Counted from the stretch's first letter, positions 43,551-55,454 are shown. The stretch: DNA of 64,000 nt from Carettochelys insculpta (GCF_033958435.1 NC_134147.1:40542001-40606000); one strand, 5' to 3'. Program-made: numbers and translations. Notes: a model not told the origin generated them from the letters alone.

Positions 43551-45730
43551 AATGTTCCTCTTTATCTTGTGTGAAATTAAAAGACCCCTATTATTATTTA
43601 CATACAATATGGGTACTGATACACTTATCTAATATAATAAGACACTGACATTTGTAACTTTACCTTCATAAGCGTAATTCTACATTGCATGACTCACACT
43701 TGGCCAACGAGTAATGCCAGGGAAATTCTGGATACAGCTGGCAGGGCTGGACCCTGACTGAGTGATCTCAAATAGAACAATTCATAAGAATGATAGCTGA
43801 CTTGTGAAATTTCAAAACTGCAAAAAAGCGCTCTCCAGCTCTGCCTATGTTCCTTTTTGTGCACTGGTTTTGGCACTGAATGCATAAAATACAGTGATAA
43901 GTGGATTTGTAAATTAGTTTGTGTGGTTCGCTTGTAGAACAAAAATTTGAAAAATGGCAGCTTAACAGATACATATGTTATCATGAAACATAGCTACCTC
44001 AGTCAGAGCAGTAGAGTTCATGAGCTGTAATGGCATTTTTTTAATTCTGCTCTGACAAATTTAAGTAAACTAAGTGATTGGGAATGGGCAATCATTAGTG
44101 GCTTAGGTACCATTTATGTAATTTTGTTTGAGTTTTCCACTGGAAGCTATCTGCTAAGAGTAAGTGAATTATTGCTTGTGTTTATTGCACTCTTGAGTAG
44201 CACTCTTGGTAAGCACAATCACCGCTTAAAAAAGAAATTGTCTTCATATGATGCAAAATGAAAGGGCTGGCCTTGTCACAGGAATTGCCCTGACAGCTCT
44301 TACAATGGTTTATTGCATTTCTTGACATGCCTGAAGATGTGTCTGATTCTGAGTGCTTGGTTATAAACAATGCTTTAGTTAGTGTATATCGGGTGATATG
44401 AAGTCCAGTTTAAGGTAAAGGTGTAAATCAGTTGATCTGGTATATAGATCTGCTTCCAGTCTGTATTAAGAATATGTTTCAGGATATTTGGACCATTGGT
44501 GACAGTGCCTATTTAGATATTTGTACGCCAGTCATTGCAGATTCCTCTTTGATTTGTCACTAAATCTCTGCATAAATGTTTGTGAAGACTCGAATTAGCT
44601 AGAAGTCACACATAGGACTAGATCTAATGTGTAAATGAAGTCAGTGCAAAGACTGCCTTTGGATCAGATCCACAAATGTGAAAACTTCACTATCCACACC
44701 CATTCAATTCCTCTTTCAGTTGCGGGTGTAAATGCAAAACCAAAGCAGAATGCAGCCAAAACTGCCACGTTTCTGTTGGTTTCACATGATTTCTACCCAA
44801 AACTGTGAATCCATCCAGGTTTGTTCTAAACTTGGCATGGGTTCAACTGAAACTCAGCCCAGGGTTGCCAAAAGGTTCATGAACCCCAGAGAACCTGGCT
44901 TAAGTGCTGGGTTTGTAACAAAAGCCCACACAAGGCATGTTTCACCTTGTTGCAGTTATTAGTAAGGAAATCTTAGCACAGCTCTAGGGGTAACATTTAG
45001 AGGTTAACAAAAAGTTATTAAAATACAATAAAATTGGAACTCATTCATTGTATAAATTAAACTGCCCAGCACTGGAAGAATTTTGGCTGCAAATAGAGAA
45101 TATTGTAAGTGAAGTATTTCAGTGCTTGCTAAACTTGACACAAAGATGACACTTTGGGTTGGATTGCAAGCCTCCAGTGGAAGTTGGAATGGGCTCCAAA
45201 TATCCAAAAGAAAAAAATTACAAAGGGGATTTAAATATATACATCTGGCACAGTCAAAGAAGTGATTTGTCTCTACAAATTTGGCTCAGTTACACAAAGT
45301 ATAGCCTAGGGAAAAACTGAACACACCTTTTGTGCTACACTTTATGATGCCCTGTAGCACATTATAAAGGGACTGTTGTGAATGTTACTGATAACTAGCT
45401 TTGCTAATAGCTGTCAGTGAGCACCTTAGCCTTTCTCAGGTAAAATTTATCAATGTTATGGAACAAAAATATATAATACAAGCCAGTGAGAAAGAATCAT
45501 CCGATAGTCCTGCATTACTGATTACTGGGCTCTTATTCTTTAGGTGGCTAATGCTTTCCGTGCTTATTGATTTGCTGTGCTGATAATTACACTAGAATCG
45601 ACCTGTCTCTCCTATTTATGCATAGATGTGTAATATGTTGGAACAGTAGTCTTGAGTAGTAATCTGTAATATGTGAATGGTTCACATATTTGTTTCTCCA
45701 AACAATCATGGTAAAGCATTTGATGTAACC
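43551..45730. other. No feature recognised
   Basis: About 2.2 kb of AT-rich DNA without recognised genes or repeats. The frame at 43694-43984 (96 codons, minus) has no known domain. Confidence 0.4.
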
Positions 45731-46064
45731 CAAGGGTATGCAAATACCAGCCGGTGGGCTAGATCTGGTCTGTCAGGGTTAGTCCTTGGTATGCCACCAC
45801 CTCTATATTACCTGTGCATCCACAGGTATTGGGTGATTGCAGCTCTTGCTGGCTGCAGATCACTGCTCAAAGCCAAAGGGAGCAGTGGAAACTGGTGTCC
45901 TGGTATGCATTGGTTCCCTCCGCTCCCATTGGCTGTGAACAGTGATCTGCAGCCAATGAGCACTATGATCCCCTGATACCTGCAGAGGCACAGGTAAATA
46001 CAGAGGCAGTGGTCCACCAGGGGCTAATCCTAGAGGGCTGCTGCTTTCTTATTGCCCATCCCTG
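45731..46064. mobile_element. hAT-like (Charlie-type) short element, 334 bp
   Basis: Ends CAAGGGTATGCAAATACC and, inverted, CAGGGATGGGCAATAAG, close to the CAGGGGTGGGCAAAC terminus of Charlie-type hAT elements. The interior is a large imperfect inverted repeat, with CTGGCTGCAGATCACTG facing CAGTGATCTGCAGCCAA. The putative 8-bp flanks ATGTAACC and GTATATAC match poorly, as expected for an old copy. Non-coding. Confidence 0.6.
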
Positions 46065-46851
46065 GTATATACAGTCAACATCATTGCTTACCGAAGGTGG
46101 AGATGGTTGGCTTTCCTAGACATTTTCCTGAATTTTAAGGCTACATTCTTGTAGTCAACCTTATTGTATTCTAAATGTATTGTATGAATTTCCCTCTCCT
46201 ATTTGAAATAGTACAATTTGCTTCATAAATTACATATGGTGGAAGCATGTTGAATGAATAACCTTGTTGCACAGAAAATTAATTCTTTTGACAGGTTTAT
46301 TCCTTTAATAGATATTTGTTGGAGGATTTTACTGTATTATTACATATAATGTGGCTTGCCGCACAGAAAAAAAGAGTTGCAGAGTATTTCAGTGGACTTA
46401 CTCTTTAACCAAAGTAACTATTCCTGTTCTTTTACCATATGTTACCTAAGGAAGGATTTTTTTTAATAATTTGTTTTTCAAAAGGATATCACTTATTTTC
46501 TTCATGCATTTTGTTTGTGCACAGGGAAAATATATTCTTTTCCCTCAATCAGCATTCATTTAAATGAATGCTAATATATACAGTTTTAATGAACCATATT
46601 TTGTTTGATTATGGCAATCTATAACAGTGTTAATTTCCTTATATATGTGTTTATGTGTTTTTGAAAAATTTTAACATTTTACCATATTTTACTGCAATCT
46701 CTTGGATTATTTGAGGCTCTATTCACATTTTTTTTCAAGTTAGAATAAAGTAGCACCAAATGCAGAATACCAGAAAAGGAAGTCAGACTGAATGCCACAT
46801 AACCTGATTTGAGGGAGGCTAGTTGTGTAATTAAGACACAAAGGTCACAAA
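46065..46851. other. No feature recognised
   Basis: Strongly AT-rich DNA, no gene or recognised repeat. Confidence 0.4.
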
Positions 46852-47273
46852 GGTTGCATTTGCACTAGCAATTTCCTTTGGAAAATCCAGCCCTTTTTCA
46901 AAAGAATACATGGAACATCTACGTACAACATGCTCTCTTTTGAGCTGAAATCGAAAGAACACAGCTCTTCTTCTGGAAGCCGTTTTCCGCTCCTAGATCA
47001 GGAAGAGTGCCTTATTTCAAAAGCTTCTTTTGAAAAAAAGGCATATGTAGATGCTCCACAGGCCCTTTTTTTCAAAACATGGTATTGGACTTTTTGGTCC
47101 CTGGTCCGTTCTTTTAAAAGAGCGGGGGCATATGGATGTATTCCATTGAACGAGCAGATTGTTTTTTTGATCCACTTTTTTGTGTGTGGATGAGTGCTTT
47201 CAAAAGAAGTTTTTTCAGATGAGATCTTCTGGAAAATCTTCTTCTGAAAGATCGCTGTAGTACAGACATAGCC
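46852..47273. mobile_element. MITE of the TTTTGAAAGAAG family (422 bp)
   Basis: Starts GGTTGCATTTGCACTAGC and ends CTGTAGTACAGACATAGCC. Flanking triplets AAA and AGA match at two positions. The interior, with GAACACAGCTCTTCTTCTGG, GGCCCTTTTTTTCAAAAC and AGATGAGATCTTCTGG, is closely related to the MITE at 11996-12439. Confidence 0.7.
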
Positions 47274-47282
47274 AGAAACAGA

Positions 47283-47475
47283 ATCTACAGGATCTGAATT
47301 CTATTCCTAGCTCTTCTCAGAACTTAAATGACCCATGACAGGTCATTTAACCTTTCTGTGCACTAATTTCTCTCTTTGTAAAATGGGCATAACAGTATTG
47401 TGATCCCCACATTACAGGAATGTTGTGAGTCTTTTTCAGCATTTGCAATATGCTTTGCAATCTTTAAGAAGAAGA
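47283..47475 (+). repeat. MIR-type SINE remnant
   Basis: GATCTGAATTCTATTCCTAG, CAGGTCATTTAACCTTTCTG, TGCACTAATTTCTCTCTTTG and TAAAATGGGCATAACAGTAT occur in MIR order, followed by a diverged 3' end near GCAATATGCTTTGCAATCTT. Confidence 0.8.
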
Positions 47476-47514
47476 GGTGGATGATGCTTTTTAACACAAC
47501 TTACAAAAATATCT

Positions 47515-47893
47515 AAACACAGGACTTGGTGGTAACAGGGGACTTCAACTATCCAGACATCTGTTGGGAAAATAACACAGCAGGGCACTGATTATCTAAT
47601 GTATTGGAGACTTTTTTGTATGTCAGAAAGTGGAGAAAGTTGCTGGTTGAGGCTGTTCTAGATTTGATTTTAACAAAAATGGAGGAACTGGCTGAGAAAG
47701 TGGTAGGCAGTGTAGGCGGAAGTGACCATGACATGATAGAGTTCATGATTCTGAGAAATAGTGGGAAATAGAACAAGATAGCAAAATAGGAGAAATACTG
47801 GGAGATAGCCAAATAAAAACAATGGATTTCAAGAAGACAGACTTTAGCAAACTCAGACAGCTGGTAGATAAGGTCCAATGGGAAGTGAATCTA
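47515..47893 (+). pseudogene. CR1-type LINE endonuclease-domain fragment
   Basis: Translates as GDFNYPDICWENNT near 47538, where GDFN is the conserved apurinic-type endonuclease motif, and later VLDLILTKMEELAEKV and VGGSDHDMIEF, the SDH motif with the catalytic histidine. Stops and frameshifts occur between the blocks. The fragment is cut at 47893, where a MITE begins. A 3' LINE piece follows the MITE, without the intervening reverse transcriptase. Confidence 0.75.
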
Positions 47894-47894
47894 A

Positions 47895-48145
47895 CGCTGT
47901 GTATACACTAAGCTAACAAAGTCAACCACAGATATGAAATTCTAGTTATAGCAATTGCATAGCTAAAATCGATGTATCTGCACATGGCTAACATGGCTGT
48001 CTATACAGGGGAAGGTTGACGGGAGAGTTTCTTGAGTGCTTTAGTTAGTTCTTTGAAAAAGCCTTATCTAAGCATCTCACAAGGAGTACAGGGGTTGACT
48101 GTGACCCCTGAGAAGTTGAGTTTGTGTGTCTCAGTGAGAATTCTT
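47895..48145 (+). mobile_element. MITE fragment, GATATGAAATTCTAG family
   Basis: Starts CGCTGTGTATACACTAAGC after TAA, then CAGATATGAAATTCTAGTTA, TAGCAATTGCATAGCTAAAA and GACCCCTGAGAAGTTGAGTT, as in the copy at 1604-1887. No 3' inverted terminus was found before the LINE 3' end at about 48150, so the element is 3'-truncated. Confidence 0.6.
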
Positions 48146-48149
48146 CTGC

Positions 48150-48692
48150 TGTACTCTGCGCTGCTCAGGCCTCAATTGGACCACTGTGTCCAGTTCTGAG
48201 GTCCACATTTCAGAAAAGACACGGACAAATTGGAGACGTTCCAGTGAAGAGCAAGAGAAATGATTAAAAGGTCTAGAAAACATAAGCTATCAGGGAAGAT
48301 TGAAAGAATTCTGTGCATTTAGTTTGGAAAAGAAAGACTGAGAAGGGACATAACAGCTTTCAAGTACCTAACAGGTTGTTATAAGGAGCAGGGAGAAACA
48401 TTGTTCTCCTTAACCTCCGATGATAGGACAAGAAGCAATGGGTTTAAACTGCAAGGGAGGTTTAGGTTGGATATCATAAAAAACTTTCCAACTGTCAGAG
48501 TGGGAAAACACTGGAATGAATTGTCTTGGAATATTGTGTAATTTCCACCACTGGAGATTTTTAACAGCAGGTTAGAATATCACCGATCAGGGATAGTCTA
48601 ATGTTGCTTGGTCCCACCATGAGAGCAAGGGACTGGATTTGATGACCTCTCAGGATTCCTTCCTGTTCTGCTATTCTATGATTAAAGGTGTT
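48150..48692 (+). mobile_element. CR1 LINE 3' end
   Basis: Starts near CTGCGCTGCTCAGGCCTCAA, then GACCACTGTGTCCAGTTCTG, AGAAGGGACATAACAGCTTT, CAAGTACCTAACAGGTTGTT, GCAATGGGTTTAAACTGCAA and finishes GGACTGGATTTGATGACCTC and CTGTTCTGCTATTCTATGAT. The terminal TCTATGAT is the CR1 hallmark tail. The ORF2 C-terminal part has stops. 5'-truncated, inactive. Confidence 0.9.
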
Positions 48693-48874
48693 ACAGAACT
48701 GCAAAATATTGCTAATAAGGATTGAAATATTATTTTTTATTATTTTTGGTTCATGCAGAAATTTAGGTCAACTGTTTCTCTGAGATTCTTTCCTTGTTGT
48801 AGGTGTGAATAATTCAAAGAATGGCAGTCACCTTGCCCTGAGATCTAGGATTTGACATATGTGCAAATCTAGAA

Positions 48875-49186
48875 CAGGAATCAGCAACAACTCCCCACCC
48901 CCACAGCATGCACGCCAAAAGCAGCATATGAGCCATTAGCTCACCCCCATCCCTCTGTCCCCATGCAGCCGGGAGCTTGCTCAAAGCCATGCTGCCTGTG
49001 GATTAACAAAAGACCAGCTATTGCTACCAACCACCACCTAAACAGTAACACTCTGCATGTTAATTTATTTATTAATGAAGCTGTTGGAAGTAGGACTATT
49101 AGTGACTTTAAAAGTATCACCCACACTTTGACCATATGTAGAGGTCAAAATTCGGCACTCTGACTTGGAAAGCTTGCTGACCCCTG
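48875..49186. mobile_element. hAT-like element with 8-bp target duplication (312 bp)
   Basis: Ends CAGGAATCAGCAACA and, inverted, CAGGGGTCAGCAAGCTTTC, the Charlie-type hAT terminus. The flanks ATCTAGAA (48867-48874) and CTCTAGAA (49187-49194) match at seven of eight positions. The interior includes GCCATGCTGCCTGTGGATTA and AATTTATTTATTAATGAAGC. The 66-codon frame across it resembles no transposase I know, so it is probably non-autonomous. Confidence 0.75.
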
Positions 49187-49194
49187 CTCTAGAA

Positions 49195-50388
49195 GGATGG
49201 TATTCTCAGCTTCTCATTGGTGCATCCCACAGTCCTGAGGTGGATTCTGAAACAGAAATAATAGATAAGAGGATAGTAAGAATGATGTCACTAAGTTCTT
49301 GTAACCTAACATGTGGAGTGACAGTATGATACACCAGTACAAATGTTTGCAGAACCACTTCTAAACAGTGTTTCCGGACTGATGATCCAAAAGAAAAAAA
49401 TAGATCCTTGTAATAAATCATTTTTTTTCCAGTATAGAAAATTTTTAAATGTTTCCCCATTAACACAACCTCCCATTTCAAGATGAAGTTAACTAAGAGC
49501 TAGATGCAATGCTCTTTGAAGTCATGGAAAAACTCCCAATGATTTCAGTGGCCCTTGGTTCAGGTCTTAAATGAACAGGATTCATGTCGTTTAGTGAGCA
49601 GAATGATAAATGAAAAATGCCATATCTCAGTAGAGGGCAGTGAAATACATACAAGATCTCAATACATCACAAAGGAGGCTTCATTTTAAACTGACAAGTT
49701 TAATGGTTTAATGGCTCCCAAAATTGAGGTGTTTTATACCAGATTTTACTATCATATTATTCTAAAATTGCTTTTAATTACTTGGCATTAGACTATTTTT
49801 ACAGTTATGATATGGCATGGGTCAAAAATTACAAAATAATTGCATTATGAATATCAATTAGACAGATGTCAATGTGACATGAATATAATAGGATAGCAGT
49901 ATGACCCTGTGGGAAATGTGGTATAAATATATACCATCTCACACTAGATCACCCACAACCAAACAAATTCACATACTGGAGTATTTCCATTGATCTAGTC
50001 AGCTGGTTTTATTGCTTTAGATCATTATAAAGAATCTGCAATCTTCACCCATCATGTAACCCTCAGAAAGCCATGGATGTGGCACATAACCCAAGACAAC
50101 AGAGGAGAAGAAGTTTGTCTAGGACACAAAAATACTTTTCACATAGGTGGGTGGGAAAGTGTAATCACAGAAAACACTTAAATGAGCTTCCTGCTGCCTT
50201 GCATAATTTAGTTGAAGCCAGATTCATGTACACACAAATGTGACCCCTCATATTTATAGATTATACTTCTAAAAAGGTATTCATAAGAGTCTACGAGCTG
50301 AGTTACTGCTGCTAATCAAACCTACAGAAAGGACTTTCAGAGTGGGGATTTCTGAAACATCCTTATTTTGTGACATGGCAACAAAGCA
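49195..50388. other. No feature recognised
   Basis: AT-rich DNA. A phrase AACTCCCAATGATTTCAGTG near 49531 is of a type seen in old amniote repeats, but no family could be assigned. Confidence 0.35.
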
Positions 50389-50390
50389 TA

Positions 50391-51269
50391 CAGTAAACCC
50401 TTGAGTTATGCAGAGGTTGTGTTTCTGCAACTACTCACAGAACTCAAATTTTCATGCAAGATGAGGAGAGATGGGAACCAGGCTATAGCCTGGTTGCTGG
50501 CTCTCCTGGACTTGCAGGAGCCAGGAAAATGACCAGCTCAGCAGGACTGGTCTTTTTCCTGCCTCCCAGAGTGGCAGAGACCTGGGAACCAGGGGGCAGC
50601 CTTGTTCCCGTCTCCCTGCAGCTTGTCAGACCCAAGAAACTGACCAGTTTCCCAGGTCCTGCAAGTGGCGGGGAGCTGGGAATCAGGCAGGAGCCTGGCT
50701 CATGACTCCCCTCCACTTACAGAGAGGGGAAACTGAGCAGGGCATCAGCTTTCTTCAGTTTCCTGGCTCCAGCCAGTGGCGGGAAGCCGGGAAGCAGGGG
50801 CAGTCTGGCTGCTGGGTCCCCTTGGCTCCTTGGACCCAGGAAATTAACCAGGGTTGCTGCCCTGCTCAGTTTCCCAGCTCTGCAAGTGGAGGGGAGCCGG
50901 GAGCCAGGCTGCCACGTGGTTCACAGCTCCCTGCTTTTCCAGAGACTGGAAAACTGCCCCTTCAGGGTGACAGCCTGACTCACGGCTACTGCCCCTGACA
51001 GCCGCAGTTTCCTGTCAGGTGTGGCAGCTGCAAGTCAGGTTGGCATCCCTGACAGGAATGGTGAAAAACCAGCTGGTCAGTTTCACGGATCTCACAAGTG
51101 GCAGGGAGACGGGAGCAAGGCTGCCTGCTGCTTCCTGGCTCTCTGTCACTCTGGGAGCTAAGAAACAGACCAGCCCTGCTTTTTCCCAACTCCTGCAGGC
51201 CTGGTTCCTGTCTCCCCTCTACTTGCATGAAAATTCGAGTTACCCCCAGTGTAACTCGAGGGTTTACTG
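50391..51269. mobile_element. TA-flanked TIR element with GC-rich interior (879 bp)
   Basis: Starts CAGTAAACCCTTGAGTTATG and ends, inverted, CAGTAAACCCTCGAGTTAC. TA flanks both sides (50389-50390, 51270-51271). A CAGT start, TA target and these ends fit Tc1/mariner, Tigger/pogo-like, non-autonomous elements. The core (50460-51230) is GC-rich and repeats units of about 110-140 bp containing GGGAACCAG, CAGCCTGGTTGCTGGCTCC-like and ACTGACCAGTTTCCCAGGTC-like blocks. Frames of up to 161 codons come from these repeats and end in AT-rich flank. Confidence 0.75.
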
Positions 51270-51271
51270 TA

Positions 51272-52804
51272 AAAATATTTTATGTGAATTTCCTTGACAT
51301 TAATAAACTACTCTCTAGGTGGTCATCGAATATTTCCAGACTTTCAATTACCAGAGAAACTATGTACCTCAAAAATTGTTATTGTTTAATTGCTGTCTAC
51401 ACCCCCAAAAATCTTAAACTATATGTATCTGGCAAACCTTATCTAGTGGGTGAATTATGTCCCCCTGGCAAGTCTACTCCTGTGCTATTTGAAGTGCTCC
51501 ATTCGTTTATTACATATACAGTAAGAGTAATAAAACACCAAAGTAGCCTTTCTATTCATAGTAAGCTCAAAAAAGATCTTTGAAATACAAAAGGATGAAA
51601 GTAACATGTTTTCTACAAAGCCTCCAAGTGTCTGCTAACAGGCAATGATTATTGTTTGAATCTGTGACCTTGAAAATCCAACGAAATTCCAATCACCAGA
51701 TACCAAGATCAGGAATTTTGACTGACAGATTACATTTCTCCAACAGAGCCATACTGGGCAATTTCACTGTTGAATTAGTTTGCTGTTAACCAATCCAAAA
51801 CATGCAAAATCAGGAAACATGTAGAGTTGAAAAAACCTATGCGGTAATCTCAGCAACACTTTGGTATGTGCTGCACCTATATGAGTCTAACTCTCAATGT
51901 TCTGTCAGTGGATTTTATTTTATTCCTATTTTCCTGTTTGATAATGAGAGCAACGGAAAAGACAAAATTCATAGGAACATTTATTCATTATTTCAAATTA
52001 GAAAGAAATTCACATTCCTGACTAAGAGGCAGCAAGAAAACAAGCTGCCAGTAACACCATCGAAAGCAGATGGTTCTAGCTACTTGGAATGCTCCTTTCT
52101 GCATACTTCAGTGACTCCTGAAATAACAGAGTGCTGCATAAATGTGAAGGAAAGAGAAGTAGGAAAGCCAGATATAGTACTGAGTTCACTATAACGAGCA
52201 CCCACTAATGGACTAGTTTGGTCCATGTTTCTCTGCCCAGTTGAGTAAAATCTCTGTCTCATTATTGCTAATGACACATCTTTATCCCTGGTTACCACGT
52301 TAGAGTACTATTGTGCATCTTTCAGCCAATACATATCAAATCTGAAAAAGCATATTGCCATATTTAGCAATAGAAGAAAAAACACCATAAACTACAGGCC
52401 ATCTACAGATTTCGGAAAAATTATAAACGTATTCACACTGACACACCTGTCAATAAAATAAGTAAGGATAAACATTTTGGATTTATAGAGCAAGGTTTGT
52501 CATAGGCTCTCCAAACATTTGATAAAGGTAGGAAAGTATAATCAGTTCCTAATTGGGGCACACATTTTAACAGGAAAAATAGCCACTGGAATAATTCATC
52601 AGGGGATCTGATGGATTCTGCAGCACTTGAAACCTTTGAAATGATAGGGAATGTTTTTTCTAAAAATACACTCTTGTTGACCATAAATTACTGGGGTCAG
52701 TACAGTAATCAGGGGAGGAAATCCTGTGGTCTGTGTTATGCAGGAAGTCAACCTAGATGATTGCATGGGTTTCTTCTGCTCTTAAAAATGATGACTATAA
52801 AAAT
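51272..52804. other. No feature recognised
   Basis: AT-rich DNA. The frame 51802-52194 (130 codons) has no recognisable domain, no matching neighbour and ordinary AT-rich codon content; treated as chance. Confidence 0.35.
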
Positions 52805-52865
52805 GATTACCCCTGTTTTACAGATGAGAAAACTGAGGCACAGACAGCTTAATAATAAAAAAATT
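52805..52865 (-). repeat. MIR fragment, antisense
   Basis: CCCTGTTTTACAGATGAGAA then AACTGAGGCACAGACAGCTT is the reverse complement of the MIR 'CTCAGTTTCCTCATCTGTAAAAT' block. Confidence 0.7.
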
Positions 52866-52944
52866 AGAGATGAAAGTATCTAAGATTTCAAGGGACTTCT
52901 AAATTTGAAGGACATACCACTCATGGGAGAGAATTTAACAAGAA

Positions 52945-53045
52945 TCCTTCTGTTTCACAGACAAGGTAACTGAGACACACAGGCATTAAATGACTTGTCT
53001 AAACTCACCCCGGAAAACTGTGAAAAAGCTAGAGAAAGAGCCTAG
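52945..53045 (-). repeat. MIR fragment, antisense, second copy
   Basis: CTGTTTCACAGACAAGGTAA, CTGAGACACACAGGCATTAA, ATGACTTGTCTAAACTCACC repeat the antisense MIR order 80 bases after the previous one. This may be a separate insertion or a duplication. Confidence 0.65.
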
Positions 53046-53399
53046 TTTGCTTGACTGTTAGTGCCTTTCTTTAACTAGAAGAGGACACCATTGTGACTGA
53101 ATACATATATCATGAGATGAATTTCCTGCAGTCTCAGATATTTGAGACTCTGTGAGACAGTTTCTGTAGAGATGCCTTACCATCATTTCATTCTCCTACC
53201 CCTAATATCATCTCCTTTTTTCTCTTATTTTCAGACTTCTATTCCACTGGTAAAAAGTTCTTGCTCGTGCTGCAAACAGACAGTTACAACAAAAAAGAAG
53301 TAGAATAAATGTGACTGTGGAAAAGGGGATTTCAGATCTGAACACAGGGTGAATACAGTTTCAGCTATTGGATAAAGAATGTTATATGACGACAGTGTA

Positions 53400-53697
53400 C
53401 AGATTGAACTTCAGAATTTTCTCATCCAGCAATATCCATAATCTGGCATGATTTTAGTTAGCCAGACAACCACTTCTTACAGGTGTGGCCAAGTTTCCCA
53501 AGGTCCTACAAAGTTTATTTACAGCCACCAGTCCAGGATCTCAGTGTTCTGTGCTGTTCTTTAGCTCTAAATTACCCCTACATGTCTTCTAAGAGCCCAC
53601 TAAGCTGTGAAAGGGTTGGTAATGTCCTAGACAATATTGACCTCTCCTGGTCTGGCAAATTCTCTCATCCAGCACCAGATGAGAGAGGTTCAATCTG
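53400..53697. mobile_element. TA-flanked TIR element (298 bp)
   Basis: Starts CAGATTGAACTTCAGAATTT and ends, inverted, CAGATTGAACCTCTCTCATC. TA flanks both sides (53398-53399, 53698-53699). Near the ends are CTCATCCAGCA and TCTGGTGCTGG phrases. It belongs with the element at 29235-29750. Tc1/mariner-type MITE by target site; no transposase. Confidence 0.75.
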
Positions 53698-54060
53698 TAT
53701 TAATACATATCTGTGGAAAGCTCCTTTCTCCCCAGGGTGGAATGTTTTAGGCGACAAAATTGTCAGCCAAGCAGGGGTCATAAATATACAAGGTAAAGAG
53801 TAATGACTACATTGCAATGATCAGATCAATCTTCTGCAGGCGTGTAACATAAAAAGAGGTTAAAGCAGCACATGAAAGTCAACAAGAGGAGGAGAAGACG
53901 TACCAAGTTTGTATTGACAAAGTAGTTGAATGATTGCAAGGCTGCATAACCCAAAATAAGGATGTGTTGGACTTATCTGTACTGAACTCTGTTGCAGTTG
54001 GTGTGCAATTATCATCACCTAGCTGGACAACACCATGCTGAGAAAGTAAATTTGCACCAA

Positions 54061-54378
54061 GGGTGCGTCTACATTTGCATTCCTCTTTCAAAAGAGGTAT
54101 GCAAATGAGGGAAATTGAAAATGCAAATGAGGTGCAGATTTTCATATCAGTTTAGGGAAATAAGGGGATTTGAAAATGTGTGGGGTCCTTTTGAAAAGGA
54201 CCCTCGTGTAGCAGCGCCAAGCCACACGCATTCAAAAGTGGCGCTTTTGAAGTGCCACAGCCGGAAGCATCTTAATGGTGATGAGGTACTGAATATTCAA
54301 TTCAGCACCTCATTAGTAATCTTCAAAATGGCCATTTACATGGCCATTTCAAAGTTTTGGCCAAGTGTGGCCACAGCC
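54061..54378. mobile_element. MITE with octamer motifs (318 bp)
   Basis: Starts GGGTGCGTCTACATTTGC and ends AAGTGTGGCCACAGCC; CAA flanks both sides (54058-54060, 54379-54381). Contains CTCTTTCAAAAGAGGTATGC, two ATGCAAAT octamers, and the inverted pair GGGGTCCTTTTGAAAAGGACC. The right half (CCTCATTAGTAATCTTCAAAATGGCC) matches the palindromic MITE at 56916-57344. Confidence 0.75.
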
Positions 54379-54381
54379 CAA

Positions 54382-55454
54382 GTGTTTACTCTGGGGAAAA
54401 AATACAACATCCCTGTGCTTCAGTTCATGTAAGTTGGTGTAAAGTTACATGAACATACCTGCTGAGAATCTGGACCAATGTAATACTGCTAACAACCAGC
54501 AGCTAGCAGAATCAGTCTCAACAGGGCTGAACAGGTTTTCAAAATGCTAACTATGCATTTCCTTGATCAGCCTGACCCATGAAAGAATTAAAATAAGGAT
54601 GTTTGCATGACTACACCAAAAACAAAGCATAAGAAACAAAGGCAAATAAATGAATGAAGACTGTCAGCCACTCACACTGGAGATATACTGTAAAGGAAAA
54701 AAATGACTGACTTATCAACATTATTTTCCTTGTTCTTGATCTAGGTCATCAAGTAGATTAATATGTAGTTGCAAGCTGTTCATTCATTGTAGAGGAGCAA
54801 GTACATAGCAGTAAATATCTCCCATGGCACTGATAAACTCTCAGAGGCTATAGGCCAAGGTGTTATGCTCCAGTGGAGACATTTGTGCTCAGTACATGCT
54901 CCCAGTGATATTGTTATAAGCATTAAACTCCAAATGTAACTTTAAAAATCTAGTACGGTCGGTAGCTTTTATTATTTCCACAATGGACAACTGTATTGGT
55001 TATTATCAATATGTTGTAGTGGGGTCTTGAGGATTGGCACTTGCAGATGGGGGAGATAGCGGGATGAGAACATTTGGAGCTCCTACAAAATTCTCAATGC
55101 TAAACAAAAAACATTTATAAATTGTAAAAATGTTCTAAAGAAATACTTATTTTTCCAAAGAAATCTGCCAGAATCAAGGACCCATCCTACAAGGAGATAA
55201 TGATCTTTGCTACTAAGGCCTAAACTCAGGTCCCATGTCTCTTTTTTCCCCTAGAATCTCATTTTCCTCAGTCTTTATGCTTCAAGGGTCCCCCTTTTCC
55301 TCCGTTGCTCTCATGCTCCATTTATCTCTTTATTTTTTTGGTCTATTCAGCAGGCCATGAATTGCTGTTGATTTCCTTGGCGGTTTTGCCTCAACAAAGA
55401 GTGCTGAATGAGGCACTCATTAAGCTTCTAGGATATACTAGTCAATTCTCCCTC
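54382..55454. other. No feature recognised
   Basis: AT-rich DNA, no gene or recognised repeat. Confidence 0.4.

Noticed and set aside
50454..51583. Chain of frames of 77-161 codons suggesting a gene
   Set aside because: They are confined to the GC-rich interior of a TIR transposon or run from it into AT-rich flank. Strand and frame change from repeat unit to unit.
51802..52194. 130-codon frame in AT-rich DNA
   Set aside because: No known domain, no splice or start context that stands out, and ordinary AT-rich composition. Most likely chance.
52805..53045. Tandem duplication of a 130-bp unit
   Set aside because: The two antisense MIR pieces share only the MIR core. The surrounding bases do not match, so two insertions are as likely as duplication.
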